Below, piece by piece: positions 44,286-53,225 of a stretch of 64,000 nt of DNA. The stretch is from contig NZ_CP006878.1 of NCBI RefSeq assembly GCF_000816845.1, positions 1 through 64,000 on the forward strand. The letters are read 5' to 3'. The DNA is from Rhizobium gallicum bv. gallicum R602sp (GTDB lineage Bacteria; Pseudomonadota; Alphaproteobacteria; Rhizobiales; Rhizobiaceae). The translations under genes and the position numbers were made by a program. A model generated the notes under the pieces. That model worked only from the letters and a program-made list of their open reading frames with translations, was not told where the DNA came from and searched no databases. Every line of letters begins with the position of its first letter. The stretch's first letter is position 1.

Positions 44286-45041
44286 ATGGAGACCAATCTC
44301 AAGGGCAAGGTGGCGTTGGTCACGGGCGGTGGCCGGGATGTCGGAGGCGATATCGCACGCGCTCTCGCTGCCGAAGGCGCCGTCGTCGCGGTGAACTACA
44401 GCCGTTCCAGGGGTGAAGCTGAGGCCGTTGTCACATCCATCGAGGCGGGCGACGGAAAGGCGAAAGCCTACCAGGCTGACATCAGCGACAATGCCCAGGT
44501 CAAGGCGATGATCGCCGCGGTCACGGCGGACTTTGGCACGGTCGACATTCTCGTCAACAATGCCGGTTACGTGAAGTACCAGCGGTTCGTGGACTCGACC
44601 CCGCAAGACTGGAAGCAGCAGATCGACGTGTGTCTCTACGGCGCGATCAATTGTTGCCATGAGGTGGCGCCGCTGATGATCGCGCAGAACTCCGGCCGCA
44701 TCATCAATCTCGTCGGCGACAGCTCCCGTATCGGCGAAGCCAATCTTGCACTCGCCGCCGCGGCGCGCGGCGGTACGATCGCGCTCGGCAAGTCGCTGGC
44801 TCGGGAATTTGGCCGCAACAACGTCACCGTCAACACGGTCTCGCTCGGCCTGATCGAGACCTCCCATTCGGACCCGGAATTCCTCGAGAAGAACCGGGAG
44901 AAGATCGTCAAGGCCTATCCGTTGCGCCGTATCGGCAGGCCCGAGGATATCGCCCCAATGGTCACCTTCCTCGCTTCGGAGACATCGTCCTGGGTGACGG
45001 GCCAGGTCATCAGTGTCAACGGCGGCTTTTGCATGGTCTAA
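44286..45041 (+). CDS. SDR-family protein lacking the canonical Tyr and Lys
   Basis: A 251-residue SDR from ATG 44286 (AAGGAG upstream). The cofactor site is VTGGGRDVGGDIAR (12-25) and VNNAGYVKY (90-98). In the active site NLVGDSS keeps Ser, but the Y-x3-K position reads A157-A-A-A-R161, so catalytic Tyr is Ala and Lys is Arg. The rest (TIALGKSLAREFG, VNTVSLGLIET, WVTGQVISVNGG) is intact, and resembles 2-hydroxycyclohexanecarboxyl-CoA dehydrogenase-like proteins. It may act by another mechanism or have a non-redox role on a CoA thioester. Third gene of the operon. Confidence 0.85.
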   Translation: METNLKGKVALVTGGGRDVGGDIARALAAEGAVVAVNYSRSRGEAEAVVTSIEAGDGKAKAYQADISDNAQVKAMIAAVTADFGTVDILVNNAGYVKYQRFVDSTPQDWKQQIDVCLYGAINCCHEVAPLMIAQNSGRIINLVGDSSRIGEANLALAAAARGGTIALGKSLAREFGRNNVTVNTVSLGLIETSHSDPEFLEKNREKIVKAYPLRRIGRPEDIAPMVTFLASETSSWVTGQVISVNGGFCMV

Positions 45042-45064
45042 CGGGAGGATTGGGAGGAGCCAAG

Positions 45065-46594
45065 ATGATACGTTACGATTTGATCGCGCCCGTCGGCGAA
45101 ATCCTTCGGCGGAATGCGCGCCTTTATCCTGAAAAAATGGCGTTCGAGGATAGGATCCGTTCGGTTTCCTATCCGCGGCTCGATGCGGAGACTGAAGCCC
45201 TGGCTTCCCACCTCGTCGCTCGTGGACTTCGGCAGGGGCAGGCCGTCGCGATATTCCTGCCGAATTCCGTCAACTGGGTGGTCGCCTGCCTCTCCGTCGT
45301 GCGCGCAGGCGGCATCTGCGTCCCGGTAAGTATCGAATCCACGGAAGCCGAGCTTGCATACCGCATCACCGACGCCGGGTGCGCGGTGCTCGTTGCGCTG
45401 CCGGACAAACGGACGATGGCGGACGCGGTCTTGTCCCGGCTCGACAGGCCTGTCCTCGTGATCGAGGCGGACCCGGTCTCCGGATTTTTAGGGATGGAGC
45501 GGCCGCAGTCGTCCGGTTTCGAGGACGACCGGGATGTCGATCGGCCGGCCTATATCGTCTACACGTCGGGAACGACCGGGCAGCCCAAGGGCGTTCTTCT
45601 CTCGACACGATCCATGCTGTGGGTGACAGCCGCCTGCTGGGCGCCCATCGCGGGGATGAACGAGAACGACGTCGTCCTCAATACGCTTCCGCTCTATCAT
45701 TCCTATGCGCTCAACATCGCGGTCCTCTCCATCATCGCGCTTGGCGCCAGCGAATACATCATGGAGAAATTCTCGACCACGCAGGCGACCGAACTGCTAC
45801 GGTCGGGACGCTTCACGTTCATGCCCGGCGTGCCGACCGTCTTCCACTATTTCCTCTCCGCATGCCAAACAAGCGGCGAGAAACTGCTGTCGTCGGTTAG
45901 GCTTTGCGTGTCGGCGGGTGCCATCCTTCCCGGCACGCTGAACAACGACTTCGAGGAATTCTTCGGCGTCGCCCTGCTCGACGGTTACGGCATTACCGAG
46001 ACTTCCACGATGGTGATTATGAACTGGCCCGGCCGCTGGCGCGTGTCAGGTTCCTGCGGCCTGCCGCTACCCGGCGTCACAGTCCGATTGGTCGATCCTA
46101 AAACCGGCCTCGACGTTCCGGTCGGCAGCGAGGGCGAGCTGATCTGCAAGGGGCCGAACCTGATGCAGGGTTATCACAATAAACCACAGGAGACCCAGAA
46201 AGCCGTTGTCGACGGCTGGTATCGCACAGGCGATCTCGCAAAGTCCGATGCGAACGGCTTCCTTACGATCACCGGCCGCCTGAAGGAGTTGATCATTCGC
46301 GGCGGGCAGAACATCGCACCAGCCGAAGTCGAGGAGACGATCCTGCTCGATCACACGGTCGTTGACTGCGCCGTCATCGGCATGCCGCATATGATGCTCG
46401 GCGAGGTTCCGGTGGCCTGTGTCGTTCTCAAGGATGCCGAGGCTTTCGATCAGGCAGCCCTCCTTACCCACTGCAAGGAGCGCCTGTCTGCCTACAAGGT
46501 TCCTGATCGCATCTACATCGTCGACGAAATACCTCGGACGGGATCCGGGAAGATCCTGCGCGTGAAGCTGCGCGAAAGCCTGCCTGCCGCGTGA
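45065..46594 (+). CDS. acyl-CoA synthetase (AMP-forming)
   Basis: A 509-residue class I adenylate-forming enzyme. The P-loop is YTSGTTGQPKGVLLS (166-180), followed by NTLPLYHSYALNI, LLDGYGITETSTM and GWYRTGDLAK. The C-terminal RTGSGKILRVKL holds the catalytic Lys for adenylation. It activates an acid with ATP to its CoA ester, giving AMP and pyrophosphate. GGGAGGAG precedes ATG 45065. The operon also carries an adenylate kinase, which would recycle the AMP. Substrate acid not determined; furoate-like, benzoate-like or short-chain acids are all possible. Confidence 0.92.
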   Translation: MIRYDLIAPVGEILRRNARLYPEKMAFEDRIRSVSYPRLDAETEALASHLVARGLRQGQAVAIFLPNSVNWVVACLSVVRAGGICVPVSIESTEAELAYRITDAGCAVLVALPDKRTMADAVLSRLDRPVLVIEADPVSGFLGMERPQSSGFEDDRDVDRPAYIVYTSGTTGQPKGVLLSTRSMLWVTAACWAPIAGMNENDVVLNTLPLYHSYALNIAVLSIIALGASEYIMEKFSTTQATELLRSGRFTFMPGVPTVFHYFLSACQTSGEKLLSSVRLCVSAGAILPGTLNNDFEEFFGVALLDGYGITETSTMVIMNWPGRWRVSGSCGLPLPGVTVRLVDPKTGLDVPVGSEGELICKGPNLMQGYHNKPQETQKAVVDGWYRTGDLAKSDANGFLTITGRLKELIIRGGQNIAPAEVEETILLDHTVVDCAVIGMPHMMLGEVPVACVVLKDAEAFDQAALLTHCKERLSAYKVPDRIYIVDEIPRTGSGKILRVKLRESLPAA

Positions 46595-46617
46595 GGGAAG
46601 TGACAGAGGAGATTTGC

Positions 46618-47778
46618 ATGAACCCTTTCATATTCACCACAACGCCGCAGATCGTTTTCCGGCCGGGTGCAGCTGCCGGGATCGGCGACATCGTCAAGAA
46701 GAAGCTGGGTGAGCGCGTCCTGTTCGTGACCGACGCCGGTCTGCGGAGGCTCGGGCTTTGCGATCCGGCTCTGGCCTCGCTTGCAGCCTCGGGTATCGAG
46801 GTGACCGTGTTCGACAGTGTCGAAGCCGATCCGTCTCTCGCGACCGTGATGGCGGCATCGGACATGGCGCGGCCAGCGGGTGTCACCGGCATTATCGGTT
46901 TCGGCGGCGGGTCTTCGCTTGACGTTGCCAAGGTCGTGGCTCTTCTCTGCGGATCGGGCGAGGATATCGACGAGGCCTGGGGTGTCGGCAACGCCAAGGG
47001 GCCTCGCCTGCCTCTGGTGCTTGTGCCGACCACTGCCGGGACCGGATCCGAGGTCACGTCGGTTTCGATCATCACCGTCGGCGGGGACGAGAAGCGCGGC
47101 GTATCGTCGCCAATCATCCTGCCCGATATCGCGATCCTCGATGCCGATCTGACGATCGGCCTTCCCGCCCATATCACGGCGGCTACCGGCATCGACGCCA
47201 TGGTGCACGCGATCGAATCCTATGCCTCGAAAAGCGCCAACAACAATCCGCTGTCGAAGATGCTGGCGCGCCAGGCGCTTCAGCTGCTGGGCGCGAATAT
47301 CGAGAAGGCCGTGTCCGACGGTCAAGACCGCGCCGCGCGCGGTGCGATGCTGCTTGGCTCGATGCTTGCCGGGCAGGCCTTCGCGAACTCCCCAGTCGCC
47401 GCCGTACATGCGCTGGCTTATCCGATCGGTGGGACCTTCCATATCCCCCATGGCCTATCCAACGCATTGGTTCTTCCGCATGTTCTGCGGTTCAACGCAC
47501 CCGATGCCGCATCGGTTTACGCGGAAATCGCCGCCGATGCATTTCCGGATCTTGTGTCGGAACGGGAGGATGAGGGTCGTTGCGGCGCCTTCATCGAGCG
47601 GCTTGCCGGACTGTCGGAAAAGCTCGGGCTTCAGTCACGGCTTCGCGACGTCGGCATCGGCGAGGAGCATCTTGCGGTCATGGCGCGCGACGCCATGAAG
47701 CAGACGCGCCTCCTCGTCAACAACCCCCGCGAGGTGAGCGAGAGGGATGCGCTCTCGATATACAGGGCGGCCTGGTAA
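46618..47778 (+). CDS. iron-containing alcohol dehydrogenase
   Basis: A 386-residue Fe-ADH from ATG 46618. GFGGGSSLDVAKVVALL is the NAD-binding loop, PTTAGTGSEVTSVSII is the family signature, and metal ligands include Asp in TGIDAMVHAIESY and His in HALAYPIGGTFHIPHG. This family contains 4-hydroxybutyrate and lactaldehyde dehydrogenases. With a semialdehyde dehydrogenase two genes on, it could convert a hydroxyacid to a dicarboxylate. Stop overlaps the next start (TAATG). Confidence 0.92.
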   Translation: MNPFIFTTTPQIVFRPGAAAGIGDIVKKKLGERVLFVTDAGLRRLGLCDPALASLAASGIEVTVFDSVEADPSLATVMAASDMARPAGVTGIIGFGGGSSLDVAKVVALLCGSGEDIDEAWGVGNAKGPRLPLVLVPTTAGTGSEVTSVSIITVGGDEKRGVSSPIILPDIAILDADLTIGLPAHITAATGIDAMVHAIESYASKSANNNPLSKMLARQALQLLGANIEKAVSDGQDRAARGAMLLGSMLAGQAFANSPVAAVHALAYPIGGTFHIPHGLSNALVLPHVLRFNAPDAASVYAEIAADAFPDLVSEREDEGRCGAFIERLAGLSEKLGLQSRLRDVGIGEEHLAVMARDAMKQTRLLVNNPREVSERDALSIYRAAW

Positions 47779-48221
47779 TGGCGAAGCGCGAAACTCCCTC
47801 ACGACGCTCTGATTACAAGGTGTTCCGCACGACCGGCCTACGCTGGTCGGACAACGACACCTACGGGCATATGAACAACGTGGTGCATTACACGCTCTTC
47901 GATACCGCGGTGAATGCCTTTCTCATCGAAAACGGCGTGCTCGACATCAAGGCTGGCACCGAGGTGTTTCTCGTCGTGGAGACGGGCTGCCGCTACCATG
48001 CCGAAATGACATTTCCCGATCAGGTGACGGCAGGCATTCGGGTGGCGAGGTTAGGCAGTTCGTCGGTTCGCTACGAGATCGGCCTGTTCCGTAACGATGA
48101 AGACGTGGCCGCAGCCGAAGGTTTTTTCATCCATGTCAACGTCGACCGCCTGTCGCGCCGACCGGTTCCGTTCGGTGACAAGGCCAGGGAGCTGCTTGAG
48201 CCGCTTCTGGTCGAAGCATGA
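47778..48221 (+). CDS. acyl-CoA thioesterase (4HBT hotdog fold)
   Basis: A 147-residue hotdog thioesterase. The 4-hydroxybenzoyl-CoA thioesterase motif is LRWSDNDTYGHMNNVVHYTLFDTAVNAF with the catalytic Asp in place, and VETGCRYHAEMTFPD follows. It would release a free acid from a pathway CoA ester. Start at ATG 47778 overlaps the previous stop. Fits a route in which a CoA-activated acid is processed and then freed. Confidence 0.88.
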   Translation: MAKRETPSRRSDYKVFRTTGLRWSDNDTYGHMNNVVHYTLFDTAVNAFLIENGVLDIKAGTEVFLVVETGCRYHAEMTFPDQVTAGIRVARLGSSSVRYEIGLFRNDEDVAAAEGFFIHVNVDRLSRRPVPFGDKARELLEPLLVEA

Positions 48222-48246
48222 CTTTTGTTCAAACAAGGATAACCCC

Positions 48247-49704
48247 ATGGCAGTTCCCACTCTCAAGGATCCATCGCTGCTGCGCAGCCAGTGCTTCATC
48301 GGCGGAGAATGGCACGACGCCGACGACGGCAGGGTGATCGATGTCACGAATCCCGCTGACGGTTCCGTCGTTGCAAGCGTTCCCCGAATGGGGGCCGGTG
48401 AAACCCAACGCGCCATCGAGAGTGCCGAACAAGCGCAGTCCGGATGGAGGGCGCTTTCCGGAAAGCAACGCGCTGCCGTCCTGCGGAAATGGTTCGAGCT
48501 TCTGATCGAGAACCAGGACGACCTTGCCGCCATCATGACGGCCGAGCAGGGCAAGCCGCTTCCTGAGGCCCGGGGCGAGATCGCCTATGCGGCATCCTAC
48601 ATCGAATGGTTTGGCGAAGAGGCCAAGCGTGTCTACGGCGACACGATTCCGGCTCCGACGTCCGACAAGCGCATTGTCGTCATCAAACAGCCGATCGGGG
48701 TTTGCGCGGCGATCACGCCATGGAATTTCCCGGCAGCGATGATCACTCGGAAAGTCGGGCCAGCTCTGGCGGCAGGCTGCACCATGATCATCAAGCCGGC
48801 GAGCCAGACGCCACTTTCGGCGCTTGCTCTCTGCGTTCTGGCGGAACGTGCAGGCGTGCCGAAGGGCGTGCTTTCCTGCGTGACGGGGTCGGCTGGCGAC
48901 ATCGGCGCCGAACTGACGTCCAACCCTGCCGTTCGCAAGCTCAGCTTCACCGGTTCGACGGAAATCGGCAAGGTCCTGATGGTCCAGTGCGCGGCAACCG
49001 TGAAGCGGACCTCGATGGAGCTTGGCGGAAACGCGCCCTTCATCGTCTTCGACGACGCCGATGTGGGGGCCGCCGTCAAAGGCGCGATCGCCTCGAAATA
49101 CCGCAACGCCGGCCAGACTTGTGTCTGCGCCAACCGTTTTCTCGTCCAGAGCGGCATATACGACACGTTCGTGGCTCAGCTATCGGACGCGGTATCCCAA
49201 TTGAGGGTGGGGAATGGATTTGCATCCGGTGTGCAGATCGGCCCGCTGATCGACGAGAAGGCGGTCGCAAAGGTCGAGGAGCTTGTGTCGGATGCCATCA
49301 GCCAGGGCGGCAGAGTGGTTGTGGGCGGCGGCCGGCATGCGCTAGGCCACAGCTTTTACCAGCCGACGGTGATCGCCGACGTCTCGCCGGAATCCCAGAT
49401 CTTCGGCGAGGAGATTTTCGGGCCGGTCGCGCCGCTTTTCCGTTTTGAAACTGAAAGCGAGGCAATTCAGCTTGCCAACAAAACGCAATTCGGGCTTGCC
49501 GCCTATTTCTACGGCTGTGACATTTCCAGGATCTGGCGGGTCGCAGAGGCGCTTGAGGCCGGCATCGTCGGCATCAACGAAGGAATGATCTCGACCGAGG
49601 TCGCGCCGTTCGGTGGCGTGAAGGAAAGCGGAAACGGTCGCGAGGGATCCAAGTACGGAATGGATGACTATCTCGAGATCAAATATCTGTGCATGGGGGT
49701 CTGA
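48247..49704 (+). CDS. NAD(P)-dependent succinate-semialdehyde dehydrogenase-like protein
   Basis: A 485-residue aldehyde dehydrogenase of the GabD group. ITPWNFPAAMITRKVGPAL, FTGSTEIGKVL, the Glu in MELGGNAPFIVF and the Cys in NAGQTCVCANRF are all present. It should oxidise succinate semialdehyde or a related semialdehyde to a dicarboxylic acid. ATG 48247 follows the thioesterase by 25 bases, and adk starts 3 bases after its stop. Confidence 0.92.
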   Translation: MAVPTLKDPSLLRSQCFIGGEWHDADDGRVIDVTNPADGSVVASVPRMGAGETQRAIESAEQAQSGWRALSGKQRAAVLRKWFELLIENQDDLAAIMTAEQGKPLPEARGEIAYAASYIEWFGEEAKRVYGDTIPAPTSDKRIVVIKQPIGVCAAITPWNFPAAMITRKVGPALAAGCTMIIKPASQTPLSALALCVLAERAGVPKGVLSCVTGSAGDIGAELTSNPAVRKLSFTGSTEIGKVLMVQCAATVKRTSMELGGNAPFIVFDDADVGAAVKGAIASKYRNAGQTCVCANRFLVQSGIYDTFVAQLSDAVSQLRVGNGFASGVQIGPLIDEKAVAKVEELVSDAISQGGRVVVGGGRHALGHSFYQPTVIADVSPESQIFGEEIFGPVAPLFRFETESEAIQLANKTQFGLAAYFYGCDISRIWRVAEALEAGIVGINEGMISTEVAPFGGVKESGNGREGSKYGMDDYLEIKYLCMGV

Positions 49705-49707
49705 AGA

Positions 49708-50292
49708 ATGACGAGACTTGTTTTCATTGGCCCGCCCGGCGCTGGGAAAGGGACCCAGGCGGAACGGCTTATACGTGAGCGAGGCTTGCTGCACATCTCG
49801 ACCGGTGATCTGCTTCGCAACGCGATCAAGGCACAAAGCGCACTCGGCGTTCAGGCGAAAGCCGCCGTCGATTCGGGCAGATTGGTGCCGGACGAGGTCG
49901 TCATAGGTCTCGTGGAAGAAGGCCTTGAAAATGCTGTCGGCAGGGCTGGCTACATCCTCGATGGTTTTCCGCGGACGGTCGCACAGGCGAGCGCACTAGA
50001 GGCACATCTTGCCGAGAAAAATCTGCCACTGGACCACGTGATGCTCTTCGACATTCCTCTCGAACTGCTTGAAGCTCGCATCAAGTCGCGGTCGGAGCAG
50101 TCACTGGAGGCTGGAGGAAGCAGCCGCTCAGATGACAATCCGGAAGTCTTAAAGCGAAGGGTAGAGGAGTTTATCCGCGCAACGGCGCAGTTGTCGCCAT
50201 TTTACGAGCAACGCGGACTTCTGCGCCGGATCGACGCAAGGCAGGACGTCGAGGCGGTCGCTGCGGCCATTGCTTCGACCATAGGCGGGTGA
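49708..50292 (+). CDS. adk: adenylate kinase
   Basis: A 194-residue short-form adenylate kinase. The P-loop is GPPGAGKGTQAERL (8-21), the AMP-binding region ISTGDLLRNAIKA, DGFPRTVAQA follows, and the LID is short with RSDDNPEVLKRR. It converts AMP plus ATP to two ADP. Housekeeping adk usually lies in a ribosomal protein operon; this copy is embedded in a catabolic operon beside an AMP-forming CoA ligase, so recycling of AMP made by the ligase is the likely job. Confidence 0.93.
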   Translation: MTRLVFIGPPGAGKGTQAERLIRERGLLHISTGDLLRNAIKAQSALGVQAKAAVDSGRLVPDEVVIGLVEEGLENAVGRAGYILDGFPRTVAQASALEAHLAEKNLPLDHVMLFDIPLELLEARIKSRSEQSLEAGGSSRSDDNPEVLKRRVEEFIRATAQLSPFYEQRGLLRRIDARQDVEAVAAAIASTIGG

Positions 50293-50336
50293 GCGTCTCG
50301 TTAGGAGAGAAATGTGACCTATCGCTGGAGGAAGCC

Positions 50337-51278
50337 ATGGCGGCGCGGGACCCGATGACGGACCCTGTCGTCCCCGCGATAGGCCTCTCGACAGACGAGC
50401 CTCTTGAAATTTTGCGTTATGCTCACGCCTCGGTCGAGGCGGGGATAGCGACCGCCCTGGTGACCTTGGTCGAGATCCACGGCGGCTCGGCACGCCCGCT
50501 CGGCTCGCAAATGGTCGTCAGGGCGGATGGACTCTATTGCGGCTTTGTTTCTGGCGGTTGTACAGAGAACGCCGTTGCAGCAGAAGCATTGGAGGCCTTG
50601 CAAAACGGGCATGATCGCTTCCTCCGGCTCGGCGAAGGGTCGCGGTTTTTTGATATCGTTCTTCCCTGCGGAGGAGGGATCAATCTCGCTATCCACCGGC
50701 TGCGGAGCGTCAAAGAATTGGAGGAGGTGATCGGTGAACTAGAGCTAAGACGGGGAACAGCTCTCAGATATAGTCCCGCCTCGGAGCGACTATCCGTCGA
50801 CCGTCGGTTCCGTGGTGTGTCGCAGTAGGATCGTGAAGATTTCGTCATCGCCTACCAACCGACTACCAGACTGCTCGTTTTTGGCCGTTCGATCGAAGCG
50901 ACGGCAACGGCAGACGCCGCGCGCGCCGCCGGCATAGACATTCATCTCGTCGACGGCCAGATGACGGCCAGTTCTTTAAAGTCGTTGATCGATCCATTTA
51001 CCGCGGTCGCATTGCTCTATCACGACCTTGACCGGGAGATACCGCACTTGCGGCTCGTGCTCGACAGCCGGGCCTTTTATATCGGAGCTTTGGGAAGTTT
51101 GCGCACACACGGTAGGCGGATCAAGGCTCTGGCCGACGACGGCTATAGCGAGGCCGATATCGACCGGATCAAAGCTCCGATCGGAATTTTCGGGAAAGCC
51201 AAGAGTGCGTCTTCTCTGGCATTGTCGATCGTCGCAGACGTCGTGGCGGCGAGAATGTCTGCAAAATTCCAGACATGA
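50337..51278 (+). pseudogene. xdhC: XdhC/CoxI-type molybdenum hydroxylase maturation protein, interrupted by amber codon
   Basis: Both parts of XdhC lie in one frame. The N-terminal XdhC_CoxI part reads SVEAGIATALVTLVEIHGG, GSQMVVRADGLYCGFVSGGC and ILPCGGG-like VLPCGGGINL. The C-terminal Rossmann part reads RLLVFGRSIEATATADAARA, VALLYHDLDREIP and AFYIGALGSLRTHGRR. A TAG at 50826-50828 separates them, between FRGVSQ and DREDFVIAY, with no frameshift. XdhC binds sulfurated molybdenum cofactor and inserts it into the hydroxylase. A single base change would restore it; otherwise readthrough or another XdhC in the genome is needed. ATG 50337 with GGAGG is the best start. Confidence 0.85.
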
Positions 51279-52079
51279 AATACGGTCGCCCCAGCGAGAT
51301 GTTACCTGAAGAAGGACGCGCCGACGTGCTATGCGAGCGGTCGTAACAGGCTTGACGAGCCGACTTCGGCGCAGCGCTCTGTTCACAGCGCGCTCACGGA
51401 GCCCGAATAAGGTCACCGCTTTAGGGGTCACGAACCCCTCGGCTCTCGATAATACCCTCCATGGCTTGCGCCGTCTCAGAGTCTGACGAAGCCTTCATCC
51501 ACCACTGTGTTGCTGGGCGGGTGCCCCTACGCGCCGGCTCTGCGCGTCTCGTAGGGGAGGTCCGGTTTCCCCTGTTGGTTCGGCCGATTCGGCGACGGGA
51601 GGGTTGGCGGAGAAGAAGCAGACCGGAAACGATGCTGCATCTAGTTCTCGAATGGGATCAATTGCGCTAATGAACTTGATTTGGCTGCAGTTGGCACGTG
51701 GAAAGACCTCAGCGAGCGCCAAAAATATTCCCAAAGACAAATTCACCATCCCCACTCACCGCATAGTGGCGCTACTTGACTCACTTTTGATCGTCACCTC
51801 GGCGCCATTGACATTTGTGGCCGCCTTTCATCCGATTGCCCATTGAGCAAACTTTACAAGATAGCTTGCACTATTGAACTTTGTGGTCTAGCTTCTCTTG
51901 GCGCTCGACGAGCCTGACAGTCAGGCGAAATCCAAAAGGGGAGGAGAGTTCTGCGCGTTTCGCCTGAGGTGGCGATGGGCAGGTTGCCCGTCTTGTGGGC
52001 GAAAAGCGTCATATTCTCATCACGGCGAGGGGGTCGTGCGCGTGAATGACATTGTGTTTGCAACTGGGAGAGAGGCGAC
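51279..52079. other. 800-bp interval with site D upstream of the zinc ADH
   Basis: No supported gene. It separates the broken xdhC from the ADH gene. The right half holds site D (51866-51881) of the 16-bp element and presumably the ADH promoter, leaving a leader of about 200 bases. Open frames on either strand lack motifs. Confidence 0.5.
51866..51881 (+). promoter_or_regulatory. shared catabolic element, site D (weaker match)
   Basis: TTGCACTATTGAACTT, 13 of 16 matches to sites B and C, 199 bases before the ADH start, in the same orientation as the gene. The spacing to the gene is longer than at the other sites. Confidence 0.4.
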
Positions 52080-53195
52080 ATGTTCGAATGCACATCGGCC
52101 GTCGTAAGAGGCAAATCGCAGCCGTTCGAAATTACAAAACTGGAGCTCGAAGATCCGCGACCCGATGAGGTTGTGATCGAAGTCGTCGGAGTTGGCGTAT
52201 GTCACACCGACATAGTTGTTCGAGACCAATATTACCCGACACCGTTGCCTGCTGTCCTTGGACACGAAGGTGCGGGCGTTGTGCTCAAGGTCGGGTCCGC
52301 CGTAACTAAAGTGGTGCCCGGCGATCACGTGGTGCTAGCATTTGGTTCATGTGGCAAGTGTGAGAACTGCCAAAAAGGTGAGGCGGGCTACTGCCTCGAA
52401 TTCTTCGGTTATAATTTTGGCGGCGGCCGGAGTGATGGTTCGACGCCTTATCACTGCTGCAACGGAGAGCGCGTCAGCGGTTGTTTCTTCCGCCAGTCTT
52501 CGTTCGGCACGCATGCACTTGCTACGGAGCGCAACGTCGTCAAGATCGATAAGAGTGTTCCGTTGGAAATCATGGGCCCTTTGGGGTGTGGCATCTCAAC
52601 GGGCGCCGGCACGGTTATGAATGCGCTTCGCCCTGTTGCCGGGACAAGCATCGCAATATTTGGGGCCGGCTCCGTTGGTCTCGCCGCCGTTATGGCCGCC
52701 AAAGTTGTTGGCTGCATGACGATCGTAGCCGTCGATCTCAATGATGGGCGGCTCCAATTGGCGAAGGAGTTGGGAGCAACCCATGTGATCAACGGCCGGA
52801 CCGGCGATGTCGTAAAAGCCATACAAGAATTGACTGGCGGACTCGGTGTCCAATACTCACTCGAGTGCACTTCTATCCCAGCAGTTTTCCGACAGGCCGT
52901 AGATTGCTTACGACTAACGGGAGTTTGCGCCCTGGTCGGAGCCGCTGCTCTGGGCACGGAAGTGACGTTTGACATGAACAACATTCTTTTTGGGCGCACC
53001 ATTCGCGGGGTGATTGAAGGAGAAAGTGTACCTGACACCTTCATTCCTCAGCTCATCGAGTTGTGGAAGCAGGGACGGTTCCCCTTCGACAAGCTTATCG
53101 AGTTCTATGACCTCGACGAAATCAACGAAGCTTGTGCTGCCTCGGAGAGCGGCAAAGTACTGAAGCCTGTTCTGCGCCCGCGGAAGTCCGCCTGA
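52080..53195 (+). CDS. zinc-dependent alcohol dehydrogenase, aryl-alcohol type
   Basis: A 371-residue medium-chain ADH. Catalytic zinc ligands: Cys and Asp region in GVCHTDIVV, His-Glu in GHEGAGV, and Cys in GPLGCGISTGAG. Structural zinc: CGKCENCQKGEAGYC, four Cys. The NAD motif is IFGAGSVGLAAVMAAKVVG, with VAVDLN giving the Asp for NAD. Pattern and length match benzyl or aryl alcohol dehydrogenases (XylB-like). With the aldehyde dehydrogenase after it, it would oxidise an alcohol to an acid, possibly feeding the CoA ligase pathway. Confidence 0.92.
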   Translation: MFECTSAVVRGKSQPFEITKLELEDPRPDEVVIEVVGVGVCHTDIVVRDQYYPTPLPAVLGHEGAGVVLKVGSAVTKVVPGDHVVLAFGSCGKCENCQKGEAGYCLEFFGYNFGGGRSDGSTPYHCCNGERVSGCFFRQSSFGTHALATERNVVKIDKSVPLEIMGPLGCGISTGAGTVMNALRPVAGTSIAIFGAGSVGLAAVMAAKVVGCMTIVAVDLNDGRLQLAKELGATHVINGRTGDVVKAIQELTGGLGVQYSLECTSIPAVFRQAVDCLRLTGVCALVGAAALGTEVTFDMNNILFGRTIRGVIEGESVPDTFIPQLIELWKQGRFPFDKLIEFYDLDEINEACAASESGKVLKPVLRPRKSA

Positions 53196-53225
53196 TTCCT
53201 ACTTCATTGAATAGGAGCGAAGCCT

